Assembly (NCBI GenBank): GCA_008729055.1
Contig: SDUX01000004.1
Location: forward strand, 2,730,172-2,794,171
Length of the DNA: 64,000 nucleotides
Direction: 5' to 3'
Source of the DNA: Pyropia haitanensis
Taxonomy: Eukaryota > Rhodophyta > Bangiophyceae > Bangiales > Bangiaceae
Shown: one piece after another, positions 21,715 to 32,697 of the stretch
Layout of the letters: each line of letters begins with the position of its first letter
Numbering within the stretch: position 1 is the first letter of the stretch
Made by a program: the position numbers and the translations under genes
Notes under the pieces: model-generated
Database searches by the model: none
What the model saw: the letters and a program-made list of their open reading frames with translations, nothing else
Told to the model about the DNA's origin: nothing

Positions 21715-24696
21715 GGATGGTGCCGCCGCCGTCTGGGTGGCGGCCGCTCGCGTCGCGGCGGTGGCGGACCGGGCCGCGGGCGGCCGGCGGGGTGAGGTCG
21801 CGGCGGGCGCGACGGCCGCGCACGCGCGGGGAAGGCGGATGGGGTGGCAGACGGGGGGGGGGTCGGAGACGGCGGGGGAGGAGGCGCGCGGCTGGCGGCC
21901 GCGGTGCCAAGACGGCGGCGGCGCGCTAGCCGGCTGCCAAGGCCCGACCGAGGTGCGCCGCGCTGTGCGCCCCGTGCTGTCGCCGCCGGCGGGGCGGCCC
22001 CAGTAGGCGCGGCGGCGCGCGGCGTGCCGCCCGCCGTCTCCTCTCCAGCCGTCGGGACGGGGCCGATGGGGTGGGCGCCCACGCGGGTAGTGGGCGGCAC
22101 CCACGGATGCGTGGCGCGCGGCGGCGGCCGCCGCTCTCGGGACCTGCCCGTCGGGGTCCGCCGCGCGACCTCCGCCCGCCCCCCCTTCCCGGTGCTACCG
22201 CCGCGGCTGGCGCCGCCGTCGCACAGCGGCACGTGCTCCACGGACGGCCGCCGCCCGTCCCCACTCCCCTCGCGGAGCGTGCCGCGCCTTTGGACGACGC
22301 GAATAGGGTCGATTTGTACAGATGGAGGCGCCCACGGCAGCCGTCACTTGCCCCCCAACCCCCCCCCTCTCCCATCGTTGTATCCACCTCCGCCCCACCC
22401 AACCGTTCCATACAATACACCCACCCGTCCACGGACCCACCCCCTTGCCCGATTGGGCCCCCCCCTCACCACCCACGGCCGCGTTGCGCGCCGTGGTGCC
22501 GACACTGCCGCCTCCGTGCCCATACCGTAACCCGCGGGCGACTGCCGACGGGTAGCGGCGGCGGCGGTGGCGCCCGCCGCGCTCCGCCGCAGCCAAGGAA
22601 GGCTATATGGCTGGCGACAGCGCCGGGCGTCGTGGCGGGTGCGGTGCCGGCCGCCGCCTCTGCGGCGGTCGACGTCCCCTGCCGTGGGGCGGCGCCGCCC
22701 TCCCCAGATGGCCGCCGCGGCGTCCCCGTCTATGGCCCGCCGCCCTGGGACGAGTACCGTACTTGAGAAACGAGACGTGCTGCATTCGCCGCGCGTCGAC
22801 GACGCCCGGACCGGTGGGCTCGTGGCGGGAGCGAGCTGCCGACGTGTTTTGCCACGACAGTGGACAGCGCTACTCGCTGTGACGCGGGGGCGGGTGGCGC
22901 CTCGCGCAGGCCGCGAGAAGGCAGCGGGCACGTTGATGGGCGTCGCGCTTAGTGGGGCGGGGATGCGAGATCCAAACGCCGACACTACACTGCTGTTGCG
23001 CCAATGATTGGTTACATCAAGACGGGGAGTAATGATGACAGAAGCATGATTGGTTGTGTCAGGTGCGGCGGGTTGGTGGCAGGCCGCCGCCGGGCCACGG
23101 TGTCAATCGCATGATTGGCTGCCGAGGGACTGGGGAGCGGACCGCCGGCCATGACACGGTGGCGAATATAGGCAATCGGCCGTAGAACGACCGCCAGGCT
23201 CGACACGGTGGCAGGTGTTGGGGACTGGACGCCTGGCACATAGCAGAGGCTCTCGCGTCGAGCCTTCACTGTGCTGCAAGCTCCAGATGGTTGTAGTGGA
23301 AGGGGTGTCGGGGGTGGCGCGGATTGGGAGACCACAGAGGCCCAATGTGGCACGACGGGCGACGCGGAGCGTCAGATCCACCGAGAGGCGGCCATCACGC
23401 CTCCCGTCGCCTCCTTTCTCCGTGCGCGCGCAAAGCATGCAACCGGGGACGACGGCATAGGGTGCGCGCAGAGCGAGGGTGGGTGGGGGCAAGGGCGGAG
23501 CGCTACCCGCGCGGCACCCGCCCTCCCCGCCACGCCTTGCCAGCAGTGCGGCGGGGCACCCAGGCCCGTCGGCGGCTGGGGCGACGCGGAAGAGGGGGGC
23601 TCACTCTCCCGCGACCCGCTGCCCGCGCGGGCGTGGGGGGGAAAGGGGGGGGGGGGGAGCCTCTGCGGGTCAGCCGCCGCCCCACCGCGGCGACCCGGCG
23701 ACGCGTCCCTGTGCGAGCCCCCCACGGCACCACTTGGCGAGGTACCACGGCATGCGCCACTGCGCCACGAGAAGGTTGTGTCCTTAACCTGTCTATTTAC
23801 TTGTCTGATGCGAGGTTGAAACGTGCCTGTACATAGGAATCTGAACATCATCCGTACAGCTGCGGCACAGAGTACGCACTGCATCCGGTCGTCACCTGTT
23901 TTTTCCGGTCTGCATATCACCCGAGATTACCCGAATGGACCAACCAAGTTGCAGAAATGGGCAGCGCTCATCCCCATTGGCCACCCATACCCACCTCTCG
24001 TGTCACACTTCAGGTCCGACCGCCGGATAGGCTCGACGCGGGCGCGCGAGCCTTGGCCCGGGCCACGAGGCTGCGGGCGGCGGGCGGCGTGGCCAGCGGG
24101 CCGCGCCCCCGCCCGGCACCGCGACCGCGTGCGCGCGCCAGCACCCACCCCCGCGGCCGCGCCCCAGCCGCGCGCGCGTGGCATCCGCTGCCGCAGGGGG
24201 AGGTGGTGTGGGTTGGGGGGGGGGGGGGGGGGGGCGCGTGGCGGACGCCCTCGCTGGCGCGGCAACCTCGGCCGGCGTGAGCGCGGGGGCGTCGGCGCGG
24301 CGGCCGCCACGCCGGGAGGTGCGCCGCCCGCGTCGCGGCCGCGGCGGCGCCCGCCGCGCCCGCCCGCCGCAGCGGCTCTGTTGTGTGCACTTCTTGTGGC
24401 GTCCGGTGCGGCCTGTGACGTGCCCCCCGCCGCCGGCCTGTGGGTTTTTTCCCCCCCTGCGCGCCGCGCACGCGGCCTACCCCCCCGGCGGCCCCCCGCC
24501 TGCCCCTTGTCCGTGGGCCGCCGCTGGTGCCGGCTCCGCTTCGCGCTAGGCGTGTGACGCCCGCCCGCCACTGGCCGCTGCGGACGGCGCGCCGCCGCCG
24601 CCGCGCGTCATCCTGTGGGGTGGCGCGGGCGCCCAACCGCCCGCCTGCCGTCCGCCGGCGCTGCCAGCCTCGCCTCCCCCCCCCCCCCCCCCCCTC
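21715..24696. other. long spacer without a supported gene
   Basis: About 3 kb with many overlapping open frames but no coherent protein on either strand. 23000-23160 holds three ATTGG (inverted CCAAT) boxes. 23760-23960 is AT-richer, with repeated TGTAC motifs. A TATATGG stretch sits at about 22603. The last 400 bp are pyrimidine-rich and end in a C run just before the ATG at 24697. Regulatory sequence for the flanking genes, or an unrecognised multi-exon gene, is possible. Confidence 0.4.
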
Positions 24697-24823
24697 ATGG
24701 GGCTTGCGTGCAGCAGCTGCGCCAAGAAGGCGGCCCCCCCTCACGGGGAGGTCATCCTCCACACCGCCCGCGGGCGGCGGCAGGCGGCCGGCGCGCCCTC
24801 GGCGGCGGGGGGGGGCTGGCCCA

Positions 24824-24854
<31 letters not shown>

Positions 24855-25466
24855 GGCGGGCGGGGTGCTGGCCGCCGAGTGGGGCCTGGGGGGGGGGGGC
24901 GGCGACGGGTGGGGGTGGGGGGGAGGCGGCGCCGCCCCTTGGGGGGGGTGGGGGATGCCCGCCGCCCCCGCCTTGGTACCACCCCTCACTGACGGGTGGG
25001 TGGACGCCGATGCCGTCGACGACGGCTGGGGCGGAGGGGGGGGGGGGGGGGACCCGCTGCCCCCGCTGACCACGCTCTGCCTCGAGGCGCTGTGCCGGCC
25101 GCTGCGCGGGTGTGACGCGTGTGGGGCGGGGGGGGGGGGGTGGGGCGGCCGCCGCCGCCGGCCGGCGGGGGCGGCGGGGGGGGGGGCGGCGGCGGCGGCG
25201 GCCGCCGCCCGCGGCGCGGCGGCAGCGGCAGCAGCGGCAGCAGCAGCGGCGGCAGCAGCGGCGACGGCGGCAGCGACGGGGATGAGGGCGGCCGCGGGGG
25301 GGTCGACGGCTGGCTCCCCGGGGGGGGGGGGGGGAGGCGCCGGCCGCTGCAGGGGGGCGAGCGCTGGGCAGGCGCGGCGGGGCGGCGCGGCGGGCCGAGC
25401 CGACGCCCTCGCCGGCCGGCGGGGCGTACTCCCCTGCTGCCAGTGGTGGCGGTGGGGGTGGTGGGG

Positions 25467-25504
<38 letters not shown>

Positions 25505-25681
25505 GGCGGCTGGATTGACACGTCGCTGGTGGACGTGGCGCGCCTGCCCACCCCCCTGCTGCAGGCGCTGGTGGACCACCTCGCCCGCAGCGGCCGCCTC
25601 GACGCGCCGACGCTCGCGGCGCTCAGCGGGGCGGGCGTCCCCCGCCTGCACCTGGGCCCCCCCCCCCCCTGGCTGGCGGCG

Positions 25682-25715
<34 letters not shown>

Positions 25716-27144
25716 GGTCGACGCGTGGGCGGCGGGCCTGGGCGGCCTCGGCGGCTCCCTGCAGGCGCTCGCGCTGCCCGGGTCGGCGGTGACCAACGCG
25801 GCCATGCCGGCGGTCGCGGCGCTGCGCGGCCTCCTCGCCCTCGACCTCTCCCGCTGCACGGGGATTGGCGACGCGGGGCTCGCCGCGCTCGCGGCGGGCC
25901 TCCGCCGCCTCCAGCGCCTCGACCTGACCGCGTGCAAGCAGGTGGGCGACGCGGGCGTCGCCGCGCTCGCGCCGCTCCGGTCGCTGTCGTCGCTCACGCT
26001 CGACGAGTGTGCGGCGGTGACGGGGGTGGGGGTGGCGGCGCTGGCGCCGCTGGTGGGCCTCGAGGCCCTCTCCCTCCGCCACTGCTTCCGTGTCGACGAC
26101 GCGGGGCTCGCGCCGCTGCTGTCGTCGCTGCCGCGGCTGCGGCTGCTGGGGCTGTCCCGCACCGCCGCGACGGCCGAGGCGGTGCTGCCGCCGCTGGGGG
26201 GGCTCCCAGACTTGGCGGTCCTCGCCCTGCGGGGGCTCCCGCTGTCGGACCGTGACGCGTACCGGTTTGGGGGCCTGCCGCGGCTGACGTCGGTGGACCT
26301 CCGCCACTGTGCCGACGCTGGCGACGCGGTGCTCGAGGCGCTCGCGCGGCTGCCGCAGCTCGCCCACTTGGACGTGTCGTACACGGCGGTGAGCGACCGC
26401 GGGGTGGCGGCGGCGGTGGCGGGCGGCGGCCTCGTCGGCCTCCGCGCCCTCCACGCCGACGCGACGGCGGTGGGCGACGCGGCGGTCGGCGCGCTCGGCG
26501 GCCTCTGCCGGCTCGCCACCCTCTCCCTCGACGACACGGCGGTGACGTCGGCGGGCCTGGCCGGCCTCGCCGCCCTCCCCTGCCTCCGCGCGCTGTCGGT
26601 GGCGGCGACGGCGGTGGGCGACGCGGGGCTGGCGCACCTCGCCGGCGTGACCTCCCTGCAGGCGCTCGACCTGGACGCGCCGCACGTGACCGACGCGGGC
26701 CTCACGCACCTGGCCGGCCTGCCGCGCCTGGCGCGCGTCGACCTCTTTGGCGCGTACGTGTCGGACGCGGGCGCCGCGACGCTCGCCACCCTCCCGCGCC
26801 TAACGTCGGTGGTCATCTGCTCGGGCCGCCTCACCGACGGCGGGCTCGGGACGCTCGCGGCGGGCCTCCCGCGCCTCGAGGCGCTCAACGTGTCGCAAAA
26901 CGGGCGGCTGACCGACGCGGGGGTGCTGCGGCTGCGGGCGCACGCGGCGCTGGCCGAGCTAAACGTGGGCGCCACGCGGGCGGGGGATGGGGTGGTCGCG
27001 GCCGTGCTGGGGGGGGGGGGGGGGGGGTTCCCGGCGCTCGCGTCGCTCGGGCTGTCGGGCTGTGTGGTGTCGGGGGGGCTCGCGTCGCGGCTGCGGCGGG
27101 AGGTGCCGTCGGTGCACGTGGTGGGGCTGGAGGGGGGGCGGTGA
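24697..27144 (+). CDS. leucine-rich repeat (RNI-type) protein with acylated N-terminus, frame-broken
   Basis: The 3' part from about 25710 to 27144 is one clean frame of roughly 475 residues. It is built of about 17 leucine-rich repeats of 22-25 residues of the Cys-containing/AMN1 type ('LRGLLALDLSRCTGIGDAGL', 'LDLTACKQVGDAGV'). Upstream, the ATG at 24697 opens 'MGLACSSCAKKAAP': Gly2, with Cys5 and Cys8, fits N-myristoylation plus palmitoylation. Between them 'LTTLCLEALCRPL', an acidic Ser/Gly linker and 'DVARLPTPLLQALVDHLARSGRL' (a typical lead-in helix before the first repeat) lie in different frames. The frames are joined at G runs near 25128-25140 and 25319-25334 and at the 13-C run 25657-25669. 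The parts read as one membrane-tethered adaptor. No F-box is clearly visible. Confidence 0.7.
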
Positions 27145-27815
27145 CGGTCGCGGAGGGGGGGTGGGGGGGCAGTGTGTTGGTGGCGGTGGGGGCGGTTGGG
27201 GGGGGGGGGGAGCGCACTGTTGGGCGGGGCTGGCCGTGGCGCTCACTGCCCTGTTTTCTGTTTTTTTTGTGGGCGCGTCTGTGGGTGGGCGGCGCGCCTG
27301 CGGCTGGCGCGCGTGGCCGCCTTGCCGCCTGCCAGCCACGACGGCCCGCCGCCGCGGCGGCACGCGGCTGCGGCTGGGCGGCGGCCGCCCGCCGCGGTCG
27401 CCGCCGACCCACCGCGCACGCGCGTGCGGACGGAGTGGCGGGGTCACCACGGTCGGCCGGCCGCCCCGCGGCGGCGGCGGCGGCGGCGGCGACGTGTGGT
27501 TGTATATGTTATATGGCGAGCCAGCTGCCGTCTTGTCTTCTCTTTGTTGTTGTCTTGTCGCGGGCTGCTCCTTGACCAACAACCGCACGCGCAGACTCAG
27601 ACAAACCCCCTCCATCCCTCCCTCCCATCGAGAGCACACCCGCCCGCGAGGCGGTGGCGTGTGGTTTGCGCTGCGGTGAGCCAGCTGCCTAGTATGTTTT
27701 CTTTTTTCTTGGTATAAAAGACAACACGGTACGCACACCCCCGTTCACCTCGGACCACCCCTGTCCCTCCCCACCCTCGAGCCCCCCCCGCCCCCCCCTG
27801 CGCTGGCATCCTGCC
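27145..27815. other. convergent intergenic spacer
   Basis: This lies between the convergent LRR and beta-helix genes. It contains T-rich patches at 27250-27275 and 27690-27720 that could be part of 3' ends. No gene is seen. Confidence 0.4.
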
Positions 27816-29975
27816 TCACGCCGCGATCGGCACGTACTCGTCGCGGTGGTTGGTGCGCCCCCACAGCCCCATCCGGTGCGCGACAAACGCGAGGCCGCCG
27901 AGCAGCACCACCAGCCCGGCGGTGGTGCCAAAGCCGCCGCCGCCGCCGCCGCTGCCCCCATCACCGGTCGGCACGTCGCCGCTGGCGGCCGCGGCGGGAG
28001 CCGTCGCGCCGCCGTCGGCCGCCGCCGCCGTCGCCGCCGCGGCGGGGCCCGGGACGGCGGGCGCGCCCGCCGCCGCGCCGCCCGAGCGCACGGGCGTCGC
28101 CACGCCCGCGCCGGGGAGCGCCGCGGCGGCCGCGCCGGCGCGGCCGCCCGCGAGCAGGCGCGCGTCCACCCCCCCGCAGCCGCCCCGCGTCAGCAGCAGC
28201 GACCGCTCGGCGAGCACCGAGCCGCCGCCCCACTCGACCCGCGCGTCGGCACACACGACGGCGGTGGCGGCCAGCGCCGCCGCGTCGCCGCCGCGGCCGG
28301 CGCTGTTGTTGGCAAACGCGACGGTGCCGTGGAGAAGGAGCACCGACCAGTCGGCCGACGCGAGGCCGCCGCCGACGCCGTCGGGCGCGCCATTGGCGAC
28401 CACCGCCGTGTCGACGAGCGCCAGCGCGCCGCGCGACACGGCAATGCCCCCGCCCGACGTGCGGGCCTTGGGCGACGCGGACCCGCCGCCGCCGCCGCCG
28501 CCGCCCAGCGTGTTGTGGCTGACCGTCGACGACCGCACCGCGACGGCGGCGGCGTGGACGGCAACGCCGCCAACGCCCGCGGCGGCCACGACCGCCGACG
28601 AGTCCACCACCGCCACCCCCCCGGCGGTGACGGTGAGCAGCGCGGGCGGAGAGACGGCCGCCGCCGCGGCCGCGGCATCGGCGGGCGCGCCCGCGTCGGC
28701 GGGCGCGGGCATTGGCGCCGGCGGCGAGCCGGGGATGCCGTGGAGGACGCTCTCCTCCAGCCACACCCCCTGCGCGCCGCGCACCGCGACGCCGCCGCCG
28801 AGCATGCCCACCCGCGCGAGCGTCAGCACCACCCCGTCGCCGTGGCGGTGGCCGTGGCCACCCCCGCCGCCGCCGCGGCCGCCGTGGCCACCGCCGCCGC
28901 CGCGGCCGCCGTGGCCACCGCCGCCGCCGTCGCCGTCGCCGGGGTGGCGCCAAAACGGCGCCGCCGCCGCCCCGCGGGGCCCCGTAAAGAGGAACGTCAC
29001 GTTGTGAAACGTCGACGCCGCCGCCGAGCCGCCGTACCGCCCGCCGCCGCCGCCGGCCGCGTCACCGCCGGCGTGCGGGTGCGCGGCGGCGTCGCCGTGG
29101 CCGCCGCCGCCAGCGCCAAAGCCCATGATGGCGAGCGCGCAGCCGCGGCCAAAGCCGCCCACGTCCACCGCCACCACCGCCGACGGGGCGGCGGCGACCG
29201 CCGCGGTCGGCGCGCCCGCCGCCACGTCGCCCGGCCCGACCGTCACCGACGCGTTGACCGTCGGGAAGGCGAGGAGCACCCGGTGCGTGGCGGCCAGCCG
29301 CACCGCCCAGTCAAGGGCGTCGCCAAAGCGCGGGAAGGCGCGGCGGACGGCGCGGTCCTCGGCCGCCGCGTCGGGCGCCATCGCGTACACGCCAAAGTCG
29401 GTGCCGTGCGTAAAGTTGCCCCGCGGGTGGGAGCGGCCGCCGCCGCCTGCCGCGCCGCCCTTTGCCGCCTCTGCATCATCCGACGCCACCCGGATGGGGG
29501 AGCCGCGCGTACCAGACGGGGGCGCCGCCGCCGGCGCGGGGCCGCCCAGCGCGAGCTCCCCTACCAGCCGATCCACCCACGCCCCGCGGCGGCGCTCCCC
29601 CCCCACCCCAGCGGCGCCGGCAGCAGCGGCGCCCCCCCCCCCCCCACCCCTCCACGCGGTGGCAGCCATCCCCGCCACCATCCGGAGCAGCCCCGCCGCG
29701 GGGCCGACGCGCCAGCCGTGGCCGGCCGCCGCGCGCGCGCCGCGGCAGCCGCCGCCGCCGCTGCCGCCGCCGCCGGCGGCCGCCATGCCCACCCACAGGT
29801 CATGGTAGAGGGCGGCCGCGGCCGCGTGGCCGCCACCGCGCAGCGCGGCCGCCGCGGGCGGCGCCGCGGCCGCCGCCGCCGGGCCGCGCCACGACGACGA
29901 CAGCACGACGGCAGCGACGGTGGCGGCGGCGGCGGCGCCGAGGGCGACCGCCCGCCACGAGCGAGGGGGGGTCAT
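27816..29975 (-). CDS. membrane-anchored protein with beta-helix-like ectodomain
   Basis: This is a complete frame of 719 residues, with ATG at 29975. Residues 8-28 form a hydrophobic signal or anchor. The centre (about 200-560) is rich in short beta-strand steps ending in Gly/Asn, such as 'STFHNVTFLF', 'GVWLEESVLHG', 'GVAVVDSSAVVAAAG' and 'RSSTVSHNTLGGG'. This pattern is typical of right-handed parallel beta-helix proteins (pectate-lyase-like or adhesin-like). An Ala/Thr/Pro-rich stalk then leads to a C-terminal membrane helix ('TTAGLVVLLGGLAFVAHRMG') and a short tail 'NHRDEYVPIAA'. A Gly/His minisatellite is inserted at about residues 345-375. It is probably displayed on the cell surface or in the lumen. 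A catalytic site cannot be assigned, and the fold call rests on pattern only. Confidence 0.7.
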   Translation of the reverse strand: MTPPRSWRAVALGAAAAATVAAVVLSSSWRGPAAAAAAPPAAAALRGGGHAAAAALYHDLWVGMAAAGGGGSGGGGCRGARAAAGHGWRVGPAAGLLRMVAGMAATAWRGGGGGGAAAAGAAGVGGERRRGAWVDRLVGELALGGPAPAAAPPSGTRGSPIRVASDDAEAAKGGAAGGGGRSHPRGNFTHGTDFGVYAMAPDAAAEDRAVRRAFPRFGDALDWAVRLAATHRVLLAFPTVNASVTVGPGDVAAGAPTAAVAAAPSAVVAVDVGGFGRGCALAIMGFGAGGGGHGDAAAHPHAGGDAAGGGGGRYGGSAAASTFHNVTFLFTGPRGAAAAPFWRHPGDGDGGGGGHGGRGGGGGHGGRGGGGGGHGHRHGDGVVLTLARVGMLGGGVAVRGAQGVWLEESVLHGIPGSPPAPMPAPADAGAPADAAAAAAAVSPPALLTVTAGGVAVVDSSAVVAAAGVGGVAVHAAAVAVRSSTVSHNTLGGGGGGGGSASPKARTSGGGIAVSRGALALVDTAVVANGAPDGVGGGLASADWSVLLLHGTVAFANNSAGRGGDAAALAATAVVCADARVEWGGGSVLAERSLLLTRGGCGGVDARLLAGGRAGAAAAALPGAGVATPVRSGGAAAGAPAVPGPAAAATAAAADGGATAPAAAASGDVPTGDGGSGGGGGGFGTTAGLVVLLGGLAFVAHRMGLWGRTNHRDEYVPIAA
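28858..28925 (-). repeat. short minisatellite encoding Gly/His/Arg units
   Basis: Two to three near-identical copies of a roughly 27-30 bp unit encode 'GGHGGRGGGG' inside the beta-helix-like protein. Confidence 0.75.
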
Positions 29976-30523
29976 CGTGGAGGTGGGGGAGCGTAGCGCG
30001 GGAAACGCACCACGCGAGAGGATGGGGGGGAGGAGGAAGCCGGTGGAAACACAGCGAGGGCCAGGTTCGCCGCGGGAGCAGCAGAGGGGGGCGCGGGATC
30101 AACGCCGGGAGAGATCCCCCCCCCACACCCCGCTGGGTGTACCGACGCTGGCGGCAAAGGGGGAGCCCTCACGACCGTCCCGCGGCCGGCCGCGCCGACG
30201 ACACGGACACGACGCGGGCGGGGCTGGGGGGGACGGCCGTCGAGGCGGCACGCACGGCGCCAGCCGGTCGCCCGCCCGCCGCGCGTGTGGAATGTGGGAG
30301 GCTCGTGCGTGGACGAGATGCGGGCTGGCCGCCGCTCTCGCACTTTGGCTGCAAGCGGCGCCAGCGGGCCATGCAAACGAAAACCCCCCCTCCAACGCAC
30401 CCCGGCGCGGGCTCAGCACCGAGGCCGGGGTCCGCCCCGATCAAGGGGAATTCTCACGTCGCTCTGGGTGTAGTTAAGAGATACTTATAGAATGGACACT
30501 GATAGGTCGCGCTTACACGGAAG

Positions 30524-30674
30524 AACCCTCCTCACGGGTCGGATAACATGTTATCCAACCCCCCCCCAGAGGTGCTGTGGGGGGTTTGATAACTGGATAA
30601 CACCCCCCCTGTTATCAAACCCTCCTCACGACCTCTGGGAGGGGGTCGGATAACATGTTATCCAACCCCCCCCC
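30524..30674. repeat. compound palindromic direct/inverted repeat element
   Basis: The perfect 16-bp palindrome GGATAACATGTTATCC occurs twice (30541-30556 and 30648-30663), each inside a longer direct repeat beginning GTC and ending in AAC followed by nine or so C. Between them lies a perfect 12-bp inverted repeat: GGGTTTGATAAC at 30583-30594 and its complement GTTATCAAACCC at 30610-30621. AACCCTCCTCACG occurs at about 30525 and 30618, and AGAGGT is matched by ACCTCT outside the inner stem. The whole can fold as nested hairpins. Confidence 0.9.
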
Positions 30675-30714
30675 ATCGTCCAATTTGACGAGGTGTACGG
30701 GTTGACGCACGTTG

Positions 30715-30775
30715 ATTGGCAGACAGACGCCCTCGGTCGCCAGCCAGCCCGATTGGGAATACCGACGCCGATTGG
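30715..30775. promoter_or_regulatory. cluster of three inverted CCAAT boxes
   Basis: GATTGG occurs three times in 61 bp, at 30714, 30751 and 30770, about 360-420 bp upstream of the TMBIM start codon. CCAAT boxes bind the NF-Y complex in eukaryotes. Function here is inferred from clustering only. Confidence 0.4.
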
Positions 30776-31134
30776 CTGGCGGGTGCATGCCACGTCTTCA
30801 CCTCGGGCGTAGGCCCGAGACTCCAACCCCCAGCGCAGCGGCAGCGTGGGGGGCGGGGGGCATGACGCGCCGTATGCGCTGGCCGAGTGGACAGGGTCCG
30901 CTGTGACGCCCGTCGGGCTGGCGGGTGGAGCGCTACCCCCTCCTCCGTCCCGTGCGCCCCGACCCGTCATCCTCGTGCGTCCACCTCGGGCCTGTTCCAC
31001 TGCGTTGCTTGTCTGCTCCATTTGTAGGACTGGGCGGCTCCCCCTGGGCTCCCTCCCCCGAGCGTTTGTCGGCCTCCCTGTTGCTCCATCGCCGTCTCCC
31101 CCCACCCTTTTCCGACCCCGCCTCGACTGCTGCC

Positions 31135-32237
31135 ATGGCGACGATAGACACGCGCGGCGCCGAGTCGGCTGGCGGCGGCTCGTCGGGCAAGTCCCACTAT
31201 GACCCCGTCGGGGCGGCCGTGCCCGTCACCGCGGGCGCGGCGAGCGGCATGGCCGACGACTTTTCGTACGGCACGTCGGTGGGGACGTCGGACAAGTACG
31301 TGCGGCTGCAGTTCCTCCGCAAGGTCTACACCATCCTGTCGCTGCAGCTGGCCATGACCGTCTTTGTGTCTGGCCTCTTCATGCTGGCAGACCCGGTGCG
31401 GCACTTTGTGCTCGCCGCGCAGGGCCCCATGACGATTGTGGGCCTGATTGCCACGATTGGCTTCCTGTTTGGGCTGATGGCGACCAAGGACCAGCACCCG
31501 ATGAACCTGTACATGCTGGCGGGCTTCACCGCCGCCGAGTCGTACATGGTCGGCACCGTCTGTGCGGTGTACGCGGAGCGGGGGATTGGGGACCTGGTCC
31601 TCGAGGCGTTTGGCCTGACGATGCTGGTGTTTGTGTCGTTGACGGTCTACTGTTTTGTGTCCAAGCGCGACTTTTCGTTCCTGGGCGGCTTCCTCTTTGC
31701 GGGGCTCCTCATCATCCTCGGCGCGTCGGTGCTCAACTTGCTGTTTGGCCTGGGGGGGGCGCAGAACTCGACGTTTGGCTTTGCCATTTCGGTGGGGGGG
31801 GCGCTCCTGTTTACAGGCTACATCCTCTACGACACGTCGGTGATTATGAACCAGCTGGGGCCTGACGAGTGGGCGATGGCCGCGGTCAACCTCTACGTAT
31901 GTGGCTGCTGGTGGAGAGCTGCTGGTGGGGGGAGGGGCGGTGGGGCTGGCGGGTGGGGGTGCTATGTTGGCTGGGGCAATCTATGTGGGTCCTTCTGTGT
32001 TTCCCTTGTTTGGAGTGGTCTGTCGCCCCCTCCTGGAGGCATTGCGTGTTGGGCCCTGTGTTCCGCTACTGACTGGGTTATTGCTGTTGTTCATTGTTGT
32101 GCCCTCCCGTGCGCGTACGCACTCCCCTTGCATGTTCACTGGCCCATGTGTGTCGTTTTTTTTCTGCTGCGTAGCTGGACCTCATCAACCTCTTTATGTA
32201 TATTCTCCAGATCCTGTCGCGGATGCGCGAGGACTAG
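31135..32237 (+). CDS. TMBIM/Lifeguard family (Bax inhibitor-1 superfamily) membrane protein
   Basis: There are two exons, 31135-31896 and 32175-32237. The 278-bp intron (GTATGT...GTAG) follows '...AMAAVNLY' and precedes 'LDLINLFMYILQILSRMRED', giving 274 residues. The soluble N-terminus of about 70 residues is followed by 'VRLQFLRKVYTILSLQLAMT', the hallmark opening of this family. Six further hydrophobic segments follow, then the 'GYILYDTSVIMNQLGPDEW...NLYLDLINLF' signature near the C-terminus with the conserved Asp pair. Family members are ER, Golgi or plasma-membrane proteins that act as calcium-leak channels and suppress stress-induced cell death. It is closer to Lifeguard (TMBIM1-4) than to BI-1 itself. 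Confidence 0.95.
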
Positions 32238-32697
32238 CACAGCCGAGGCGGTCTCACCGTTTGTCCTGCCGCCTGCGCGCCGTGTTGCGGGTGTCACGGT
32301 CGCCAGCCCATGACCGGCTGTTGCAGTTGCCAGCACATGTAGATCCCTTTTTGGCCCTGCCCTTCGAGGCCGCGCGTTGGCGGTGCGCAGAGCTTGTGCT
32401 CGTCCAGAGGCTGCCGTGGCGTTTGCTCGATGCGCTCCACAAACACGATTTTCCTCTTTTTTTTTCTTGTCTCTCCGCTGTCCATCGTGCTTTCAGACAG
32501 TCCATGGTTGGCCACCCGTGCGGTTGGGCATGAACCTGGAGGGGGGGTGGTAGTGTGTTGCCAGAGCCGAAGCAGTGGCGCAGCGGACAGGTGGCCGAGG
32601 ACACGAAAGTGGGCCTTTGGACGACGTGATGCACGGAACGGACAGCCCGACAGCAGAGTCGCGTAGCGCAACCCACTCGCAAACTGCAAAACAACCA

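Larger units (their letters stand above)
29976..31134. promoter_or_regulatory. divergent intergenic region with palindromic element and CCAAT boxes
   Basis: This head-to-head spacer of 1.16 kb separates the beta-helix-like gene and the TMBIM gene. It carries the palindromic repeat element at 30524-30674. Three ATTGG (inverted CCAAT) boxes sit at 30715, 30752 and 30771. The final 200 bp before the ATG are pyrimidine-rich. Confidence 0.5.

Noticed and set aside
24010..26709. Minus-strand frame of about 900 codons
   Set aside because: It is the complement of the LRR gene and reads Arg/Gln/Pro-rich sequence without domains, a typical antisense shadow in GC-saturated DNA.
27846..29996. Plus-strand frame of about 716 codons
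   Set aside because: It is the antisense of the beta-helix-like gene and is composed of Arg/Ala/Gly strings. The minus frame has a signal anchor and TM at the right places.
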